Notes under the pieces: model-generated
Database searches by the model: none
What the model saw: the letters and a program-made list of their open reading frames with translations, nothing else
Told to the model about the DNA's origin: nothing
NCBI RefSeq assembly: GCF_000935125.1
Contig: NZ_JRKI01000008.1
Location: 248,001-312,000 of the forward strand
Length of the DNA stretch: 64,000 nucleotides
Direction: 5' to 3'
From: Streptomyces natalensis ATCC 27448
GTDB lineage: Bacteria > Actinomycetota > Actinomycetes > Streptomycetales > Streptomycetaceae
Position numbers and translations under genes: made by a program
In this document: positions 46,477-53,825 of the stretch, one piece after another
Position numbering within the stretch: the first letter of the stretch is position 1
Layout of the letters: every line of letters starts with the position of its first letter

Positions 46477-46950
46477 ATGCGCAAACTCCAGCACGTCGCG
46501 GTCGTCGTCGTCGCGGTCGCCGGTCTGTCCACCCTCGGTACCGGCATCGGCTTCGCCGACGGCGAGCTCCAAGGTTCCTCTCACGGTCCGCAGGTCGCTG
46601 CATGGGCCACTTCGCAGTCCGCTGCCGGAGCCACGGCGACGGGCGGCAACTCGTACTCCCCGCACGCCGCGCCCCAGTACGTGGCTCCGGCGCCCGCGCC
46701 GCAGCCCGCCCCGCAGGTCTACGCTCCGCCGGCCCCGCAGAGCTACCCGGACCACCACAAGGGCAAGGACGTCGACATCAGCCAGCAGACCAGGTGCAAG
46801 TCGCACGACCTGAACATCAACATCCTCGGCCAGGTCGGCCTCCTGAACGGCGCGCTGGGTAACGCGCTCAACGGCAAGGGCCACCCGGGCAAGCAGGAGA
46901 CCCGCCAGGGTACGAGCATGGGCTGCAACAACTACGCCCTCAGCAAGTAA
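46477..46950 (+). CDS. Secreted stalk protein with family A cysteine-pair domain
   Basis: 157 residues, not a named family. Signal peptide MRKLQHVAVVVVAVAGLS to about residue 28; AAWATSQSAAG motif; Pro/Ala stalk (APAPAPQPAPQ, VYAPPAPQSY). The C-terminal domain A of ~55 residues runs from RCKSHDLNINILGQVG to TSMGCNNYALSK, with one cysteine near each end and a hydrophobic LLNGALGNALNG core. The front half resembles the genes at 49121 and 52549; the back half resembles the four small family A genes. It therefore looks like a domain-shuffled chimera. Probably exported to the hyphal surface. Confidence 0.8.
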   Translation: MRKLQHVAVVVVAVAGLSTLGTGIGFADGELQGSSHGPQVAAWATSQSAAGATATGGNSYSPHAAPQYVAPAPAPQPAPQVYAPPAPQSYPDHHKGKDVDISQQTRCKSHDLNINILGQVGLLNGALGNALNGKGHPGKQETRQGTSMGCNNYALSK

Positions 46951-46957
46951 TGGCAAG

Positions 46958-47004
46958 GGGTCCCGGTGTCCGAGCCGTTGGCGCGGGCACCGGGACCCGC
47001 TTTT
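46958..47004 (+). terminator. Terminator of the stalk/A gene
   Basis: GGGTCCCGGTG mirrors CACCGGGACCC, then TTTT. Confidence 0.8.
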
Positions 47005-47018
47005 CGGCCTCCTTCAGC

Positions 47019-47058
47019 GCCCGGGCGCCGGCCGATTCGCTCGCCATGTCGCCCGGGC
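47019..47058 (+). promoter_or_regulatory. Family B leader hairpin, copy 1
   Basis: GCCCGGGCG (47019-47027) mirrors CGCCCGGGC (47050-47058). It is followed by ATCGATCACAAAGGAA, which is identical before the other family B gene. Confidence 0.65.
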
Positions 47059-47081
47059 ATCGATCACAAAGGAATGCAGAC

Positions 47082-47426
47082 ATGTTCAGTCGGAAGAAGA
47101 TCGCAGCCGTCTCGGCTCTCCTGGGCGGCCTCGCCATCACCGGCGCCGGCACCCCCCAGGCGTTCGCGGGAGGATCCGCGGGCGACTGCAACCGCTCCGT
47201 CATGGGCGCCGACACCTGCATCCAGAACCGCCAGACCGTCCACACCAAGCACGGCAACTATGTCGTGAAGCAGAAGAAGGACTGCTCGTCGGCCTCCAAG
47301 CGCCGCGAGGTGTGGCCCGAACTCGGTCTGCTGAACAACGGGTCCACCAAGGTCGGTCCCGCCATGGACTGCACCAACAGGGCCCCGCTCCCCAAGGGCT
47401 TCCGGCCGCCCCACATCGACATCTGA
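47082..47426 (+). CDS. Family B small secreted cysteine protein
   Basis: 114 residues. Signal peptide MFSRKKIAAVSALLGGLAIT, cleaved near AFAGGSAG. The mature part has four cysteines (GDCN, DTCI, KDCSS, MDCTN) and the shared motif LGLLNNGSTKVGPAMDC. Nearly the same protein is encoded at 55744-56073. No function known; two disulfides are likely once outside the cell. The preceding terminator leaves only 20 bp for a promoter, so it may depend on read-through from the stalk/A gene. Confidence 0.78.
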   Translation: MFSRKKIAAVSALLGGLAITGAGTPQAFAGGSAGDCNRSVMGADTCIQNRQTVHTKHGNYVVKQKKDCSSASKRREVWPELGLLNNGSTKVGPAMDCTNRAPLPKGFRPPHIDI

Positions 47427-47610
47427 GCCGAGACACCCGACGGCCGGACCGAGGCCCCTCTCTTCCGCTCCCGCTCCCGTGATCTCGTGTTCGTAGGACA
47501 CAGCGATGCCGCGCGGCCCGCGCGGCATCGCTGGCGTCTGCGGCACGAACGCAGCCCGACGCCGACGACACCCCGGCAGTCCGCTCGGCCCCCGAAGAAG
47601 GCATAGCAAG

Positions 47611-47646
47611 GCCCCGGTGCCCGGCCTGTGGCTCGGGCACCGGGGC
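47611..47646 (-). terminator. Terminator of family A gene 2
   Basis: GCCCCGGTGCCCG perfectly mirrors CGGGCACCGGGGC across a 10-nt loop. Confidence 0.8.
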
Positions 47647-47657
47647 GCGGTTGCGGA

Positions 47658-47966
47658 TTACTTGTTGAAGGCGCTGTTGTTGCAGCCCATGCTCGAGCCG
47701 ATGTTGGTGGACTGAGACCCGGAGTTCCCCTCGCCGTTGAGCAGGTTGCCGCCGAGACCGTTGGCGATACCGACCTCGCCGAGGATGTCGACGTTTGTGT
47801 CGCGCGACTGGCACTGGGTGGTCTGCTTGATGTCGAACGTGGCGCCGCCCGACTTGCCGCCGCCCATCCCGCCGCCCATTCCGTCGGCGAGGGCGGAGCT
47901 GGCACCGAGGAAGCCGACGCTGCCGAGGAGTGCGGCCACTACAGCAGCCTTGCGAAGCTTACTCAT
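47658..47966 (-). CDS. Family A small secreted protein
   Basis: 102 residues. Signal peptide MSKLRKAAVVAALLGSVGFL to about residue 28, a GMGGGMGGGKSGG linker, then domain A from QCQSRDTNVDILGEVG to SMGCNNSAFNK. Two cysteines bracket the hydrophobic core, a layout reminiscent of chaplins though not the same sequence. A GGAG site precedes ATG 47966. The leader carries the shared hairpin and the TTCGTA dyad. Confidence 0.8.
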   Translation of the reverse strand: MSKLRKAAVVAALLGSVGFLGASSALADGMGGGMGGGKSGGATFDIKQTTQCQSRDTNVDILGEVGIANGLGGNLLNGEGNSGSQSTNIGSSMGCNNSAFNK

Positions 47967-47993
47967 TTCATCTCCGGAAGATTGTGTCGATGC

Positions 47994-48009
47994 GATCCGT
48001 TTCAGACCG
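47994..48009 (-). promoter_or_regulatory. Family A leader hairpin (wobble form)
   Basis: In the sense of the gene: GGTCTG-AAAA-CGGATC, a 6-bp stem held by two G-U pairs. It corresponds to the perfect stems before the other family A genes. Confidence 0.6.
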
Positions 48010-48012
48010 ACT

Positions 48013-48041
48013 TCGTACAGTTACGGGAGGGTAATAGGAAA
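48013..48041 (-). promoter_or_regulatory. Family A 29-bp dyad element
   Basis: TTCGTA and TAGGAA (usually TACGAA), exactly 17 bp apart, with a conserved interior (CAGTTAC near the left arm and TAA before the right). Confidence 0.65.
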
Positions 48042-48548
48042 TAACCTGGTATCTCTTGGCGACGCGCCGATTTCCCCCAACGACTCGACGGTGAACCGAA
48101 TTACGCGACCGCCGCGAACCCTCATTCTGAGTGAGTCAGAGCGTCGGTCAGCCGCACCGTCCGCAAGATTTCCTTCCCAACTCCCTTACGCAGGACGGTA
48201 AAAGAGCGGAACCGGACGCAACCGAAGGCCCATGCCTCAAAGGCGGCGCATGCCCCGAGCGGGAAATCGAAGCCATCAAACGAGAATTCGGAATAGGGAT
48301 TCCTATTCGTCGCGAAAAAAATATGGTCCGAACGTCCGGAGGTGCCGCGTCAACTCGCCGCCGCCTGGCCCTCATCGATTCCGCCGACAACGTCCACGCA
48401 GCCGCTTCCCGTTCACTGCGTGCTTCCGTCGACGTCGCCGGCCGACCTGGCGTCAAGTCATTGCCGACGGCGGCCGGAAGGCGGCACACGCCCGCCCTGT
48501 GGCGTGCGTGCCACCGTGTGCTTCCCGGAAGTTTCGGCGCAAGGCAAT

Positions 48549-48588
48549 GGGCCCCGGCCCCGAGCCTTTGGCTCGGGTGCCGGGACCC
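48549..48588 (-). terminator. Terminator of family A gene 3
   Basis: An 18-bp arm ending CCCCGAGCC folds on GGCTCGGGTGCCGGGACCC around a TTT loop. Confidence 0.8.
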
Positions 48589-48599
48589 ATTTCGGCTGC

Positions 48600-48899
48600 T
48601 TACGCGTCGAAGGCGCTGTTGTTGCAGCCCATGCTCGAGCCCATCTTCGTGGACTGCCCACCTGCGTCGCCCTCGCCGTTGAGCGCGTTACCCAGCACGC
48701 CGTTGAGGATTCCGACCTCGCCGAGAACGTCGACGTTCAGGTCGTGAGATCTGCACTTGCTGCCCTGGGTGATCTTGAACTTGCCGCCGCCCATGCCGCC
48801 GCCCATTCCGCCGCCGTCGGCGTGGGCGCTACCGGCGCCAAGGAAGCCGATGCTGCCGATGGCGACTGCCACGATGGCAGCCTTGCGAAGCTTGCGCAT
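48600..48899 (-). CDS. Family A small secreted protein
   Basis: 99 residues. Signal MRKLRKAAIVAVAIGSIGFL, then GGGMGGGMGGGK and domain A (KCRSHDLNVDVLGEVG to SMGCNNSAFDA). It is a close paralogue of the genes at 47658 and 56203. The leader has the perfect GATCTG/CAGATC stem and the intact 29-bp dyad. Single-gene unit with its own terminator. Confidence 0.82.
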   Translation of the reverse strand: MRKLRKAAIVAVAIGSIGFLGAGSAHADGGGMGGGMGGGKFKITQGSKCRSHDLNVDVLGEVGILNGVLGNALNGEGDAGGQSTKMGSSMGCNNSAFDA

Positions 48900-48925
48900 T
48901 TCATCTCCGGTGATCGAGCCGATGC

Positions 48926-48940
48926 GATCTGTGACAGATC
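48926..48940 (-). promoter_or_regulatory. Family A leader hairpin
   Basis: GATCTG-TGA-CAGATC, a perfect 6-bp stem with a 3-nt loop, about 27 nt before the start codon. Confidence 0.65.
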
Positions 48941-48943
48941 GAC

Positions 48944-48972
48944 TTCGTACAGTGACTGGAGGCTAATACGAA
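48944..48972 (-). promoter_or_regulatory. Family A 29-bp dyad element
   Basis: TTCGTA-N17-TACGAA, perfect arms, directly beyond the leader hairpin. Confidence 0.7.
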
Positions 48973-49054
48973 ATATGCTGAAGTAGCCAAGCGACGCGCC
49001 GAATTCCATTGGCCCTCGCTCACGGATTCGCCCGCGAGCCACCCCGCATGCGAA

Positions 49055-49087
49055 CGGGCCCTTCGGGGATCACCCCCGAAGGACCCG
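49055..49087 (-). terminator. Terminator of the stalk/C gene
   Basis: CGGGCCCTTCGGGG pairs with CCCCGAAGGACCCG. Its flank CATGCGAACGGGCC is repeated at the terminator of the other family C gene (56673). Confidence 0.75.
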
Positions 49088-49120
49088 CGATGAGCAAGGT
49101 GTGTGACTGTCCCTGCGGCC

Positions 49121-49639
49121 TTACCCCTTGGCAGTGGCGAAGGCGTTGGCCTGGGTGTTGGCCTGGGTGCAGCTGAAGCCATGGGTCTCGGGGGTGTTGA
49201 GCACGCCGACCGGGACGTTGGCGTCGAGCAGCGTCTGCGGGCTGCACTCCTGGTAAGGATGGAAGAGGTTGCTCTGCTCTCCCAGCAGGCCCCCCGGACC
49301 TCCGTGCCCTCCCTGCGGGGCCGGCGCAGGGCCGACATGCGGCGAGAGCGACGGGTTGAACTGCGGGCTGACTTGCGGATTGACCTGTGGCGCGGACTGC
49401 TGCGGGGCTGCGGGCTGCGGGGCCGCCTGCTGCTGCGGACCGCCCTGCGAGCCGGCGGAGTGCGACGTCGCCTGTGAAGCGCTCCAGGCGGCGGTCTGCG
49501 GGGTGTCCTGCTGCGGGACGGGCGGCGGGGCGGCGCTGTTGTACGCGACGGGAGCGTCGGCAGAGCTCGCGCCGACGCCGATGGCGGTCAGACCGCCGGC
49601 CGCTGCGACGGCGAGCGCGACCTGGTGAAGCTTGCGCAT
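49121..49639 (-). CDS. Secreted stalk protein with family C cysteine-pair domain
   Basis: 172 residues. Signal MRKLHQVALAVAAAGGLTAI; AAWSASQATSHSAG motif; Gln/Pro/Ala stalk with QVNPQVSPQFNPSLSP. The C-terminal domain C runs from FHPYQECSPQTLLDAN through VGVLNTPETHGFSCTQAN. The domain recurs alone at 56738. The front half and the whole upstream region are paralogous to the gene at 52549, in the opposite orientation. No known function. Confidence 0.8.
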   Translation of the reverse strand: MRKLHQVALAVAAAGGLTAIGVGASSADAPVAYNSAAPPPVPQQDTPQTAAWSASQATSHSAGSQGGPQQQAAPQPAAPQQSAPQVNPQVSPQFNPSLSPHVGPAPAPQGGHGGPGGLLGEQSNLFHPYQECSPQTLLDANVPVGVLNTPETHGFSCTQANTQANAFATAKG

Positions 49640-50276
49640 GGAACCCTCGGCCCTTCATTACCTGTGCATGGAAATCTGGTTACTTATTGCAGTCTTGTGC
49701 GCTCTGAAAGTGGCAATCCTGGGGCTTCACACCCTGCGCACCCCCGTGCCGGGCCCGGTGGAACCTGCCGTAGGCCCGCGACGGCATCCCCCGCGCTGTC
49801 CTCCCACGCGCCGCGAAGCCGACGGTGAAATCCCATCGCCTCTCCTCTGCTTCGCGTTGGGCGACAGTGCCGCGAGCGGTCGCCGTGCGCCGCCCTCGGC
49901 GCCAGGGAGGAGCATTTCCCCGGCAGCACCCGGCGGGCCCAATTCACTGCTCTCTCCCAGCGCGCAACGAGATTTCCCCCGGCCCGGTCACGGGAGCCGC
50001 GGCGGGGTCACCCATTTGCCGACTGACGTAAATCATTTGGGGTGTTGGTGGGCTCGCCTGTGCGGGAGCAGCCGGGAGCGGCTGGGGCCGGGTCGCTTCA
50101 GGGAAGCCTGCGGCGCGCCGCAGACGCCTCGGCGATCCCTCAACGGCAGCCGCCAGGTGGCGTCGGTGGTCGGGCAGTTGAGGGAGGGGCGGCGTTACGG
50201 TGCCGCGGCCGAACGGTCACGGGCGGGGTCGGCGGTCCCAGGCAAACCGAGCGGACACATGCGTATGCGGTCACAT
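49640..50276. other. Upstream region of the stalk/C gene
   Basis: About 640 bp. The first ~380 bp (to ~50030) are paralogous, in inverted orientation, to 52170-52548. A conserved GAGGAGAGGCG-ATGGGA block looks like a small ORF start, but the frame is not kept between the copies. Confidence 0.55.
49964..50011 (-). promoter_or_regulatory. Distal element, copy 2: GTGAC-N15-GTGAC then CGTTGC
   Basis: On the minus strand: GTGAC at 50007-50011 and 49987-49991, CGTTGC at 49964-49969, 325 bp before the start codon. Confidence 0.55.
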
Positions 50277-50312
50277 GAGTGTGGGGCCCGGTGGATTCCG
50301 GGCCCCACACTC
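50277..50312 (-). terminator. Chaplin terminator
   Basis: A perfect 15-bp stem, GAGTGTGGGGCCCGG, with a 6-nt loop. Confidence 0.85.
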
Positions 50313-50357
50313 AGATATGACGGAGAGACGGCCGTGGGCGGCCGTCGCTACCTCCGC

Positions 50358-51077
50358 TCAGTCGCGGGCGGCGGCCCGGCGGCCCCGGCGGTAGAGCAGG
50401 ACGCCGCTGATGACCAGCGCGGCGCTGACCGGAATCCCCAGGGCAATCCTTTCTTCCGCACCGGTCTTTGCCAGCTGGGGGAGAGCGGGAACCGCGTGGG
50501 GGTGGTGTCCGATCGCGGGTGTGGTGACCGGGGGCGCCATCTGGTGGTGGCCCTGGGACACATGCTGACGGTGGTGCTCCGACGACTTGTGGTGGTGGTG
50601 ATGGTGCTGCGGCGGCGTGTGACTGCTCTGCTTGTGGTGGTGCCGGTGGCCCGGCCCCTCGACGTTGGCGCAGCGGTTGCCGAAGGCGGGGTTGAGAATG
50701 CCGATCACATCCCCCGAGTTGCCGCACGCGTTCACCGGGATGTCCACCGGAATCTGCACGAGATTGCCGGACAGGACGCCCGGAGAGTGTGCGGCCACGC
50801 CTTTGGCCTGGGCTCCGCCCCCACCGTGGCCGTGGTGGTGACCGCTGACGTTGACGCAGGTGTTGTGGAAGGCTGCGTTGAGCGCTCCGACGAACCCGAC
50901 CGTATTGCCGCAGACGTTGATCGGAATATGGACGGGTACCTGGAGCACGTTGCCGGACACGACGCCCGGAGAGCCGATGGCGGCCCCCTTGGCGCCGCTG
51001 TCGGCGACGGTCGTGCCCGCGCTCGCGAGCAGCAGGCCGCCGGCGGCAGCCGAAGCGGCGATGACCTTAGTGATCAC
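50358..51077 (-). CDS. Long chaplin: two chaplin domains, His-rich spacer, LAKTG wall anchor
   Basis: 239 residues from GTG 51077 (AGGAG just upstream). Signal ITKVIAASAAAGGLLLASAG. Chaplin domain 1 (about 27-80) has VPVHIPINVCGNTVGFVGAL; domain 2 (about 92-140) has VPVDIPVNACGNSGDVIGIL. Both carry the Cys pair and the GN motifs of amyloid-forming chaplins. A spacer of ~60 residues is loaded with histidine (HHHHHH, GHRHHH, GHHQ), and domain 1 is followed by GHHHGHGGGG. It ends LAKTG, a membrane helix and RRGRR, a class E sortase signal. This is the ChpA/B/C type, which anchors the hydrophobic coat of aerial hyphae. The His content is unusual. Confidence 0.93.
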   Translation of the reverse strand: MITKVIAASAAAGGLLLASAGTTVADSGAKGAAIGSPGVVSGNVLQVPVHIPINVCGNTVGFVGALNAAFHNTCVNVSGHHHGHGGGGAQAKGVAAHSPGVLSGNLVQIPVDIPVNACGNSGDVIGILNPAFGNRCANVEGPGHRHHHKQSSHTPPQHHHHHHKSSEHHRQHVSQGHHQMAPPVTTPAIGHHPHAVPALPQLAKTGAEERIALGIPVSAALVISGVLLYRRGRRAAARD

Positions 51078-51124
51078 GTTTCTCCTTCGTGGCAGTGCGG
51101 TCACGACCGCGGACCGCACAGGAC

Positions 51125-51152
51125 TCAACGAGTCCGAGGCGAGTAAGCCACG
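51125..51152 (-). promoter_or_regulatory. Chaplin promoter, sigma-BldN-like
   Basis: On the minus strand: CGTGGC, 16 bases, CGTTGA. This fits the CGTAAC / CGTTGA type that I recall for BldN-dependent chaplin genes. About 50 bp before the GTG start. Confidence 0.5.
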
Positions 51153-51567
51153 AATCCGGCATTTCGATCACTCTTTCAGCCTGGCGCATACGCCCAATTG
51201 GCTGAGCAGAGGCAGATATTCGGAATATAGGGAGAGATGTTTTCCCTTGGTGCTGCTCACTTCCGGGCAAGGGTACTCAAGCGCTGTGAACTGTGAGGGT
51301 ATTCCGGCGAATTCCGGAGCGGATGCGGATCCGTCCTCCCGCGGCAGTTGCGGTCGGCGGAACATGCCAAAAGGCGGCGGCAGATCGCTTTGCCGGCGGC
51401 GCAGTTCGCGTACGGCGCCGTTCGCCAGGCGGCCGTCCGGCAGACCGGAAGTCCACCGGACGACGACGGCCGCCGACCGAGGGGAGGCGTTACCCACCCC
51501 GTCTTACAGGCCCGTTCGTCCTCGCGGGCACGCATACCGCGGCCGGTGCGCCGACCGCGGTGACTCG
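51153..51567. other. Gap upstream of the chaplin
   Basis: About 415 bp. No gene and no clear terminator seen. An AT-rich patch lies at 51210-51245. Confidence 0.4.
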
Positions 51568-51756
51568 TCAGTGGGGAAGGTCGATCGGCGGCCAGTTGCC
51601 GAGGTGCAGCGGACCGACGTCGGAGGAGAGCTTCAGGGGGACGCCGATGAGGGCTGGCACGTTCTGGGTGACGCCCGGAGGGTCGGCGTGGGCGGGGAGG
51701 GAGAGTGTCCCGGCGAGAGCGAGGGCTCCCACAAGGGCGGCGAGTGCACGGCGCAT
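51568..51756 (-). CDS. Very short secreted peptide, unknown
   Basis: 62 residues from ATG 51756 (GGAG five bases before it). Signal MRRALAALVGALALAGTLSL, cleaved near AHA-DPP, leaving ~37 residues. These contain no cysteine but two short hydrophobic runs (VPALIGVPLKL, VGPLHLGNW). Not recognised. It lies between the chaplin and the long stalk gene, so a surface role is possible. Confidence 0.6.
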   Translation of the reverse strand: MRRALAALVGALALAGTLSLPAHADPPGVTQNVPALIGVPLKLSSDVGPLHLGNWPPIDLPH

Positions 51757-52179
51757 AGCGGCTCCTGCTTCACGTTGTGTCGATGGGCAATGCTGCTTGC
51801 GCGGCCACCCTTCCACCCGTGCGCAGCAGCCTCCGACGCCCACGCCAGGCCGTCACCTGATCGCACGAGGGTGAACCGTCGGCCGTGGAGCAGGCGCGCC
51901 CAACTGCTGGATTGGCCACCAGCTCCAGGTAACTGACGGGAAATCAGTCCTGGGTTGTTATCGCGGTCCGGGTTCCGGATCAGCCGCTGCGAGATGGCGC
52001 TCGTCGACCGCCTCGGCGAGGGAATGTCGCACGGCGTCGATCAGATCATATGGAGAACTGCGCGCTCGGCCCTGGGTTCTCGGTCGTGCCCCGGTGTCAC
52101 GGGAAAGGCCATGTGGCGATTGGGAGTTCGGTCCGCTCGCGGTGACCGGTAGCCCGATAATCCGGACGTCGGCAAATGG
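51757..52179. other. Gap between the short peptide and the distal element
   Basis: About 420 bp. Nothing supported; similarity to the region before 49964 begins only near 52165. Confidence 0.4.
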
Positions 52180-52227
52180 GTGACGGAGCTCCGGCTCCCG
52201 TGACCGGACCAGGGGAAATCTCGTTGC
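52180..52227 (+). promoter_or_regulatory. Distal element, copy 3: GTGAC-N15-GTGAC then CGTTGC
   Basis: GTGAC at 52180-52184 and 52200-52204, CGTTGC at 52222-52227, 322 bp before ATG 52549, as in copy 1. Confidence 0.55.
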
Positions 52228-52548
52228 CCGCTGGGAGAGAACAGCGAATGGGCCCGTGGGCCGCCGCCGGAAATTGCTCCTCCTTGGTATCGGGGGGTGG
52301 TGTGTGGTGACCCCGCCGCAATGTTGTCCGACACGAATCAGAGGAGAGGCGATGGGAGCCGCCGTCGGCTTCGAGGGGTGTGGGAGAGCAGTGCAGTGGG
52401 TGTTGTCGCGTTCGTGCGGGAGGCTCCCACCGTGGTCCGGCACGGGGGTGCGCAGGGTGTGAAACCCCAGGATTACCACTGATAGCGCGCACAAGACTGA
52501 ATAAGTAACCAGATTTCCATGCACAGGTAATGAAGGGCCGAGGGTTCC

Positions 52549-53469
52549 ATGCGCAAGCTTCACCAGGCCATGCTCGTCGTCGCGGCGGCGGGGGGTCTGT
52601 CCGCTATCGGTGCCGGCGTCAGCCATGCCGATTCTCCCGGATATACCGGGGCCGCCGCTCCGGCTCCCGCTCCGCAGGCGGCCGCTCCCGCTCCCTATGC
52701 CGCTCCGCAGCAGGCGGCTCCTGCTCCGGCTCCCGCGCCGGCTCCTGCCCCTGCCCCGGCTCCCGCGCCGGCCCCTGCGCCGGCCCCCGCTCCCGCTCCC
52801 GCGCCGGCCCCCGCCCCTGTCTACGCCGCTCCGCAGCAGGCTCCTGCCCCTGCCCCGGCTCCCGCGCCGGCCCCTGCGCCGGCCCCCGCTCCCGCGCCGG
52901 CCCCTGCCCCGGCCCCTGTCTACGCCGCTCCGCAGCAGGCGGCCGCCCCGGCCCCGGCCCCCGCTCCGGCTCCTGCGCCGGCCCCCGCACCGGCGCCTCC
53001 GCAGCCCGCCCCGCAGGCGGCTCCGCCGGCTCCGGCCCCGGCCCCCGCCCCGGAGCCGCCCGCTCCTCAGGCGGCTCCGCAGGGGGATGGCTCGCACGTC
53101 GCCGCATGGGCCTCATCGCAGGGCGCCGCGCACGCTTCCAGCTCGCAGTCCTCTCCGCAGCAGGAGGCCGCCGCCCCGCAACAGAGCGCCGCCCCGCAGC
53201 AGTCGGCCTCCCCGGTCACCCCGCAGGTGGCGCCGCAGGCGGCCCCGACGGTCAAGCCGGAGGTCGCCCCGCAGGTGGTCGTTCCGCAGATGGTCCAGCC
53301 GCAGACCGTTCCGCAGGTCGGGCCGCAGGTCAACCCGCAGTTCAACCCCGCGGTGAACCCGCTGGTCGACCCTACGGTCGCGCCGGCCGTCCCGCCGTTC
53401 TCCCAGCTGGGGGTCGGGCGTCTCATGGCGTCTCCGGTGGGACAGGTCGAGCTGCCCCACGTTTCCTGA
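52549..53469 (+). CDS. Long secreted Pro/Ala-repeat stalk protein
   Basis: 306 residues. Signal MRKLHQAMLVVAAAGGLSAI. Residues ~35-175 are alternating Ala-Pro in three blocks, separated by VYAAPQQ. Then come the shared AAWASSQGAAHASSS motif and a Gln/Val/Pro segment with PQVGPQVNPQFNPAVNP. The protein ends VGQVELPHVS without a cysteine domain. The first 25 residues and the upstream region are paralogous to the gene at 49121. Ala-Pro tracts form stiff extended rods, so this may span the wall. No function known. Confidence 0.8.
   Translation: MRKLHQAMLVVAAAGGLSAIGAGVSHADSPGYTGAAAPAPAPQAAAPAPYAAPQQAAPAPAPAPAPAPAPAPAPAPAPAPAPAPAPAPAPVYAAPQQAPAPAPAPAPAPAPAPAPAPAPAPAPVYAAPQQAAAPAPAPAPAPAPAPAPAPPQPAPQAAPPAPAPAPAPEPPAPQAAPQGDGSHVAAWASSQGAAHASSSQSSPQQEAAAPQQSAAPQQSASPVTPQVAPQAAPTVKPEVAPQVVVPQMVQPQTVPQVGPQVNPQFNPAVNPLVDPTVAPAVPPFSQLGVGRLMASPVGQVELPHVS
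52677..53060 (+). repeat. Ala-Pro coding repeat tract
   Basis: GCTCCC/GCGCCG-type hexamers repeated dozens of times in three blocks, interrupted by near-identical VYAAPQQ coding units. Expansion or contraction by slippage is likely. Confidence 0.8.
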
Positions 53470-53492
53470 CCGGGTCACGAACGGCCAGGTGT

Positions 53493-53532
53493 GGCCCCGC
53501 CTTTGGAGCGCAGCGACTGCGCCGGCGGGGCC
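53493..53532 (+). terminator. Terminator of the Ala-Pro gene
   Basis: GGCCCCGCC mirrors GGCGGGGCC across a 22-nt loop, 23 bp past the stop. Confidence 0.6.
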
Positions 53533-53784
53533 GCTCGGCCGCCACTCAACGCCCGACGGAGCCGGCCCGCGAGCCGCGTCTGTGAGCCCGTCATAACGGC
53601 CCGGTTCCCGTAGGTCTGCCCGCGGGTCGGCGCCTCCCCTCCGGTCCGTACGGGGAGCGCAGCCCGAGGCCCAGGCCAACGTCCCGTTCGGACCGATCGC
53701 CGCCGCCTCGGGGCGTCGCCCGAGGTCGGGGCGGTGCGGGGCATTCCGTCGGTCATTTCTCACTGCTCGTCACTGCAAGAAGTC
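53533..53784. other. Gap before family A gene 4
   Basis: About 250 bp. No gene. The last 30 bp (GTCACTGCAAGAAGTC) match the segment between dyad and hairpin of other family A leaders, but the TTCGTA arms are lost. Confidence 0.45.
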
Positions 53785-53799
53785 GATCTGCCGCAGATC
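53785..53799 (+). promoter_or_regulatory. Family A leader hairpin
   Basis: GATCTG-CCG-CAGATC, perfect stem, followed by GCATCG as in the other leaders. Confidence 0.65.
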
Positions 53800-53825
53800 G
53801 CATCGCTCGATTCAACGGAGAAGAA

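Larger units (their letters stand above)
47967..48599. other. 633-bp gap between two family A genes
   Basis: Holds the leader of the gene ending at 47658 and the terminator at 48549-48588. An AT-rich stretch near 48290-48330 includes the dyad GAATAGG (48291-48297) / CCTATTC (48302-48308). No convincing gene. Confidence 0.4.

Noticed and set aside
48148..48489. 113-codon minus-strand ORF in the gap between two family A genes
   Set aside because: Codon bias does not fit Streptomyces coding DNA, and no signal or domain is seen.
49684..49947. Conserved small ORF with ribosome site (ATGGGA) upstream of the stalk/C gene
   Set aside because: The start is shared with 52351, but indels put the two copies in different frames, so the conservation is of DNA or RNA rather than peptide.
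52677..53060. Regular repeat array considered as CRISPR
   Set aside because: It is a protein-coding Ala-Pro tract with no spacers of unique sequence.
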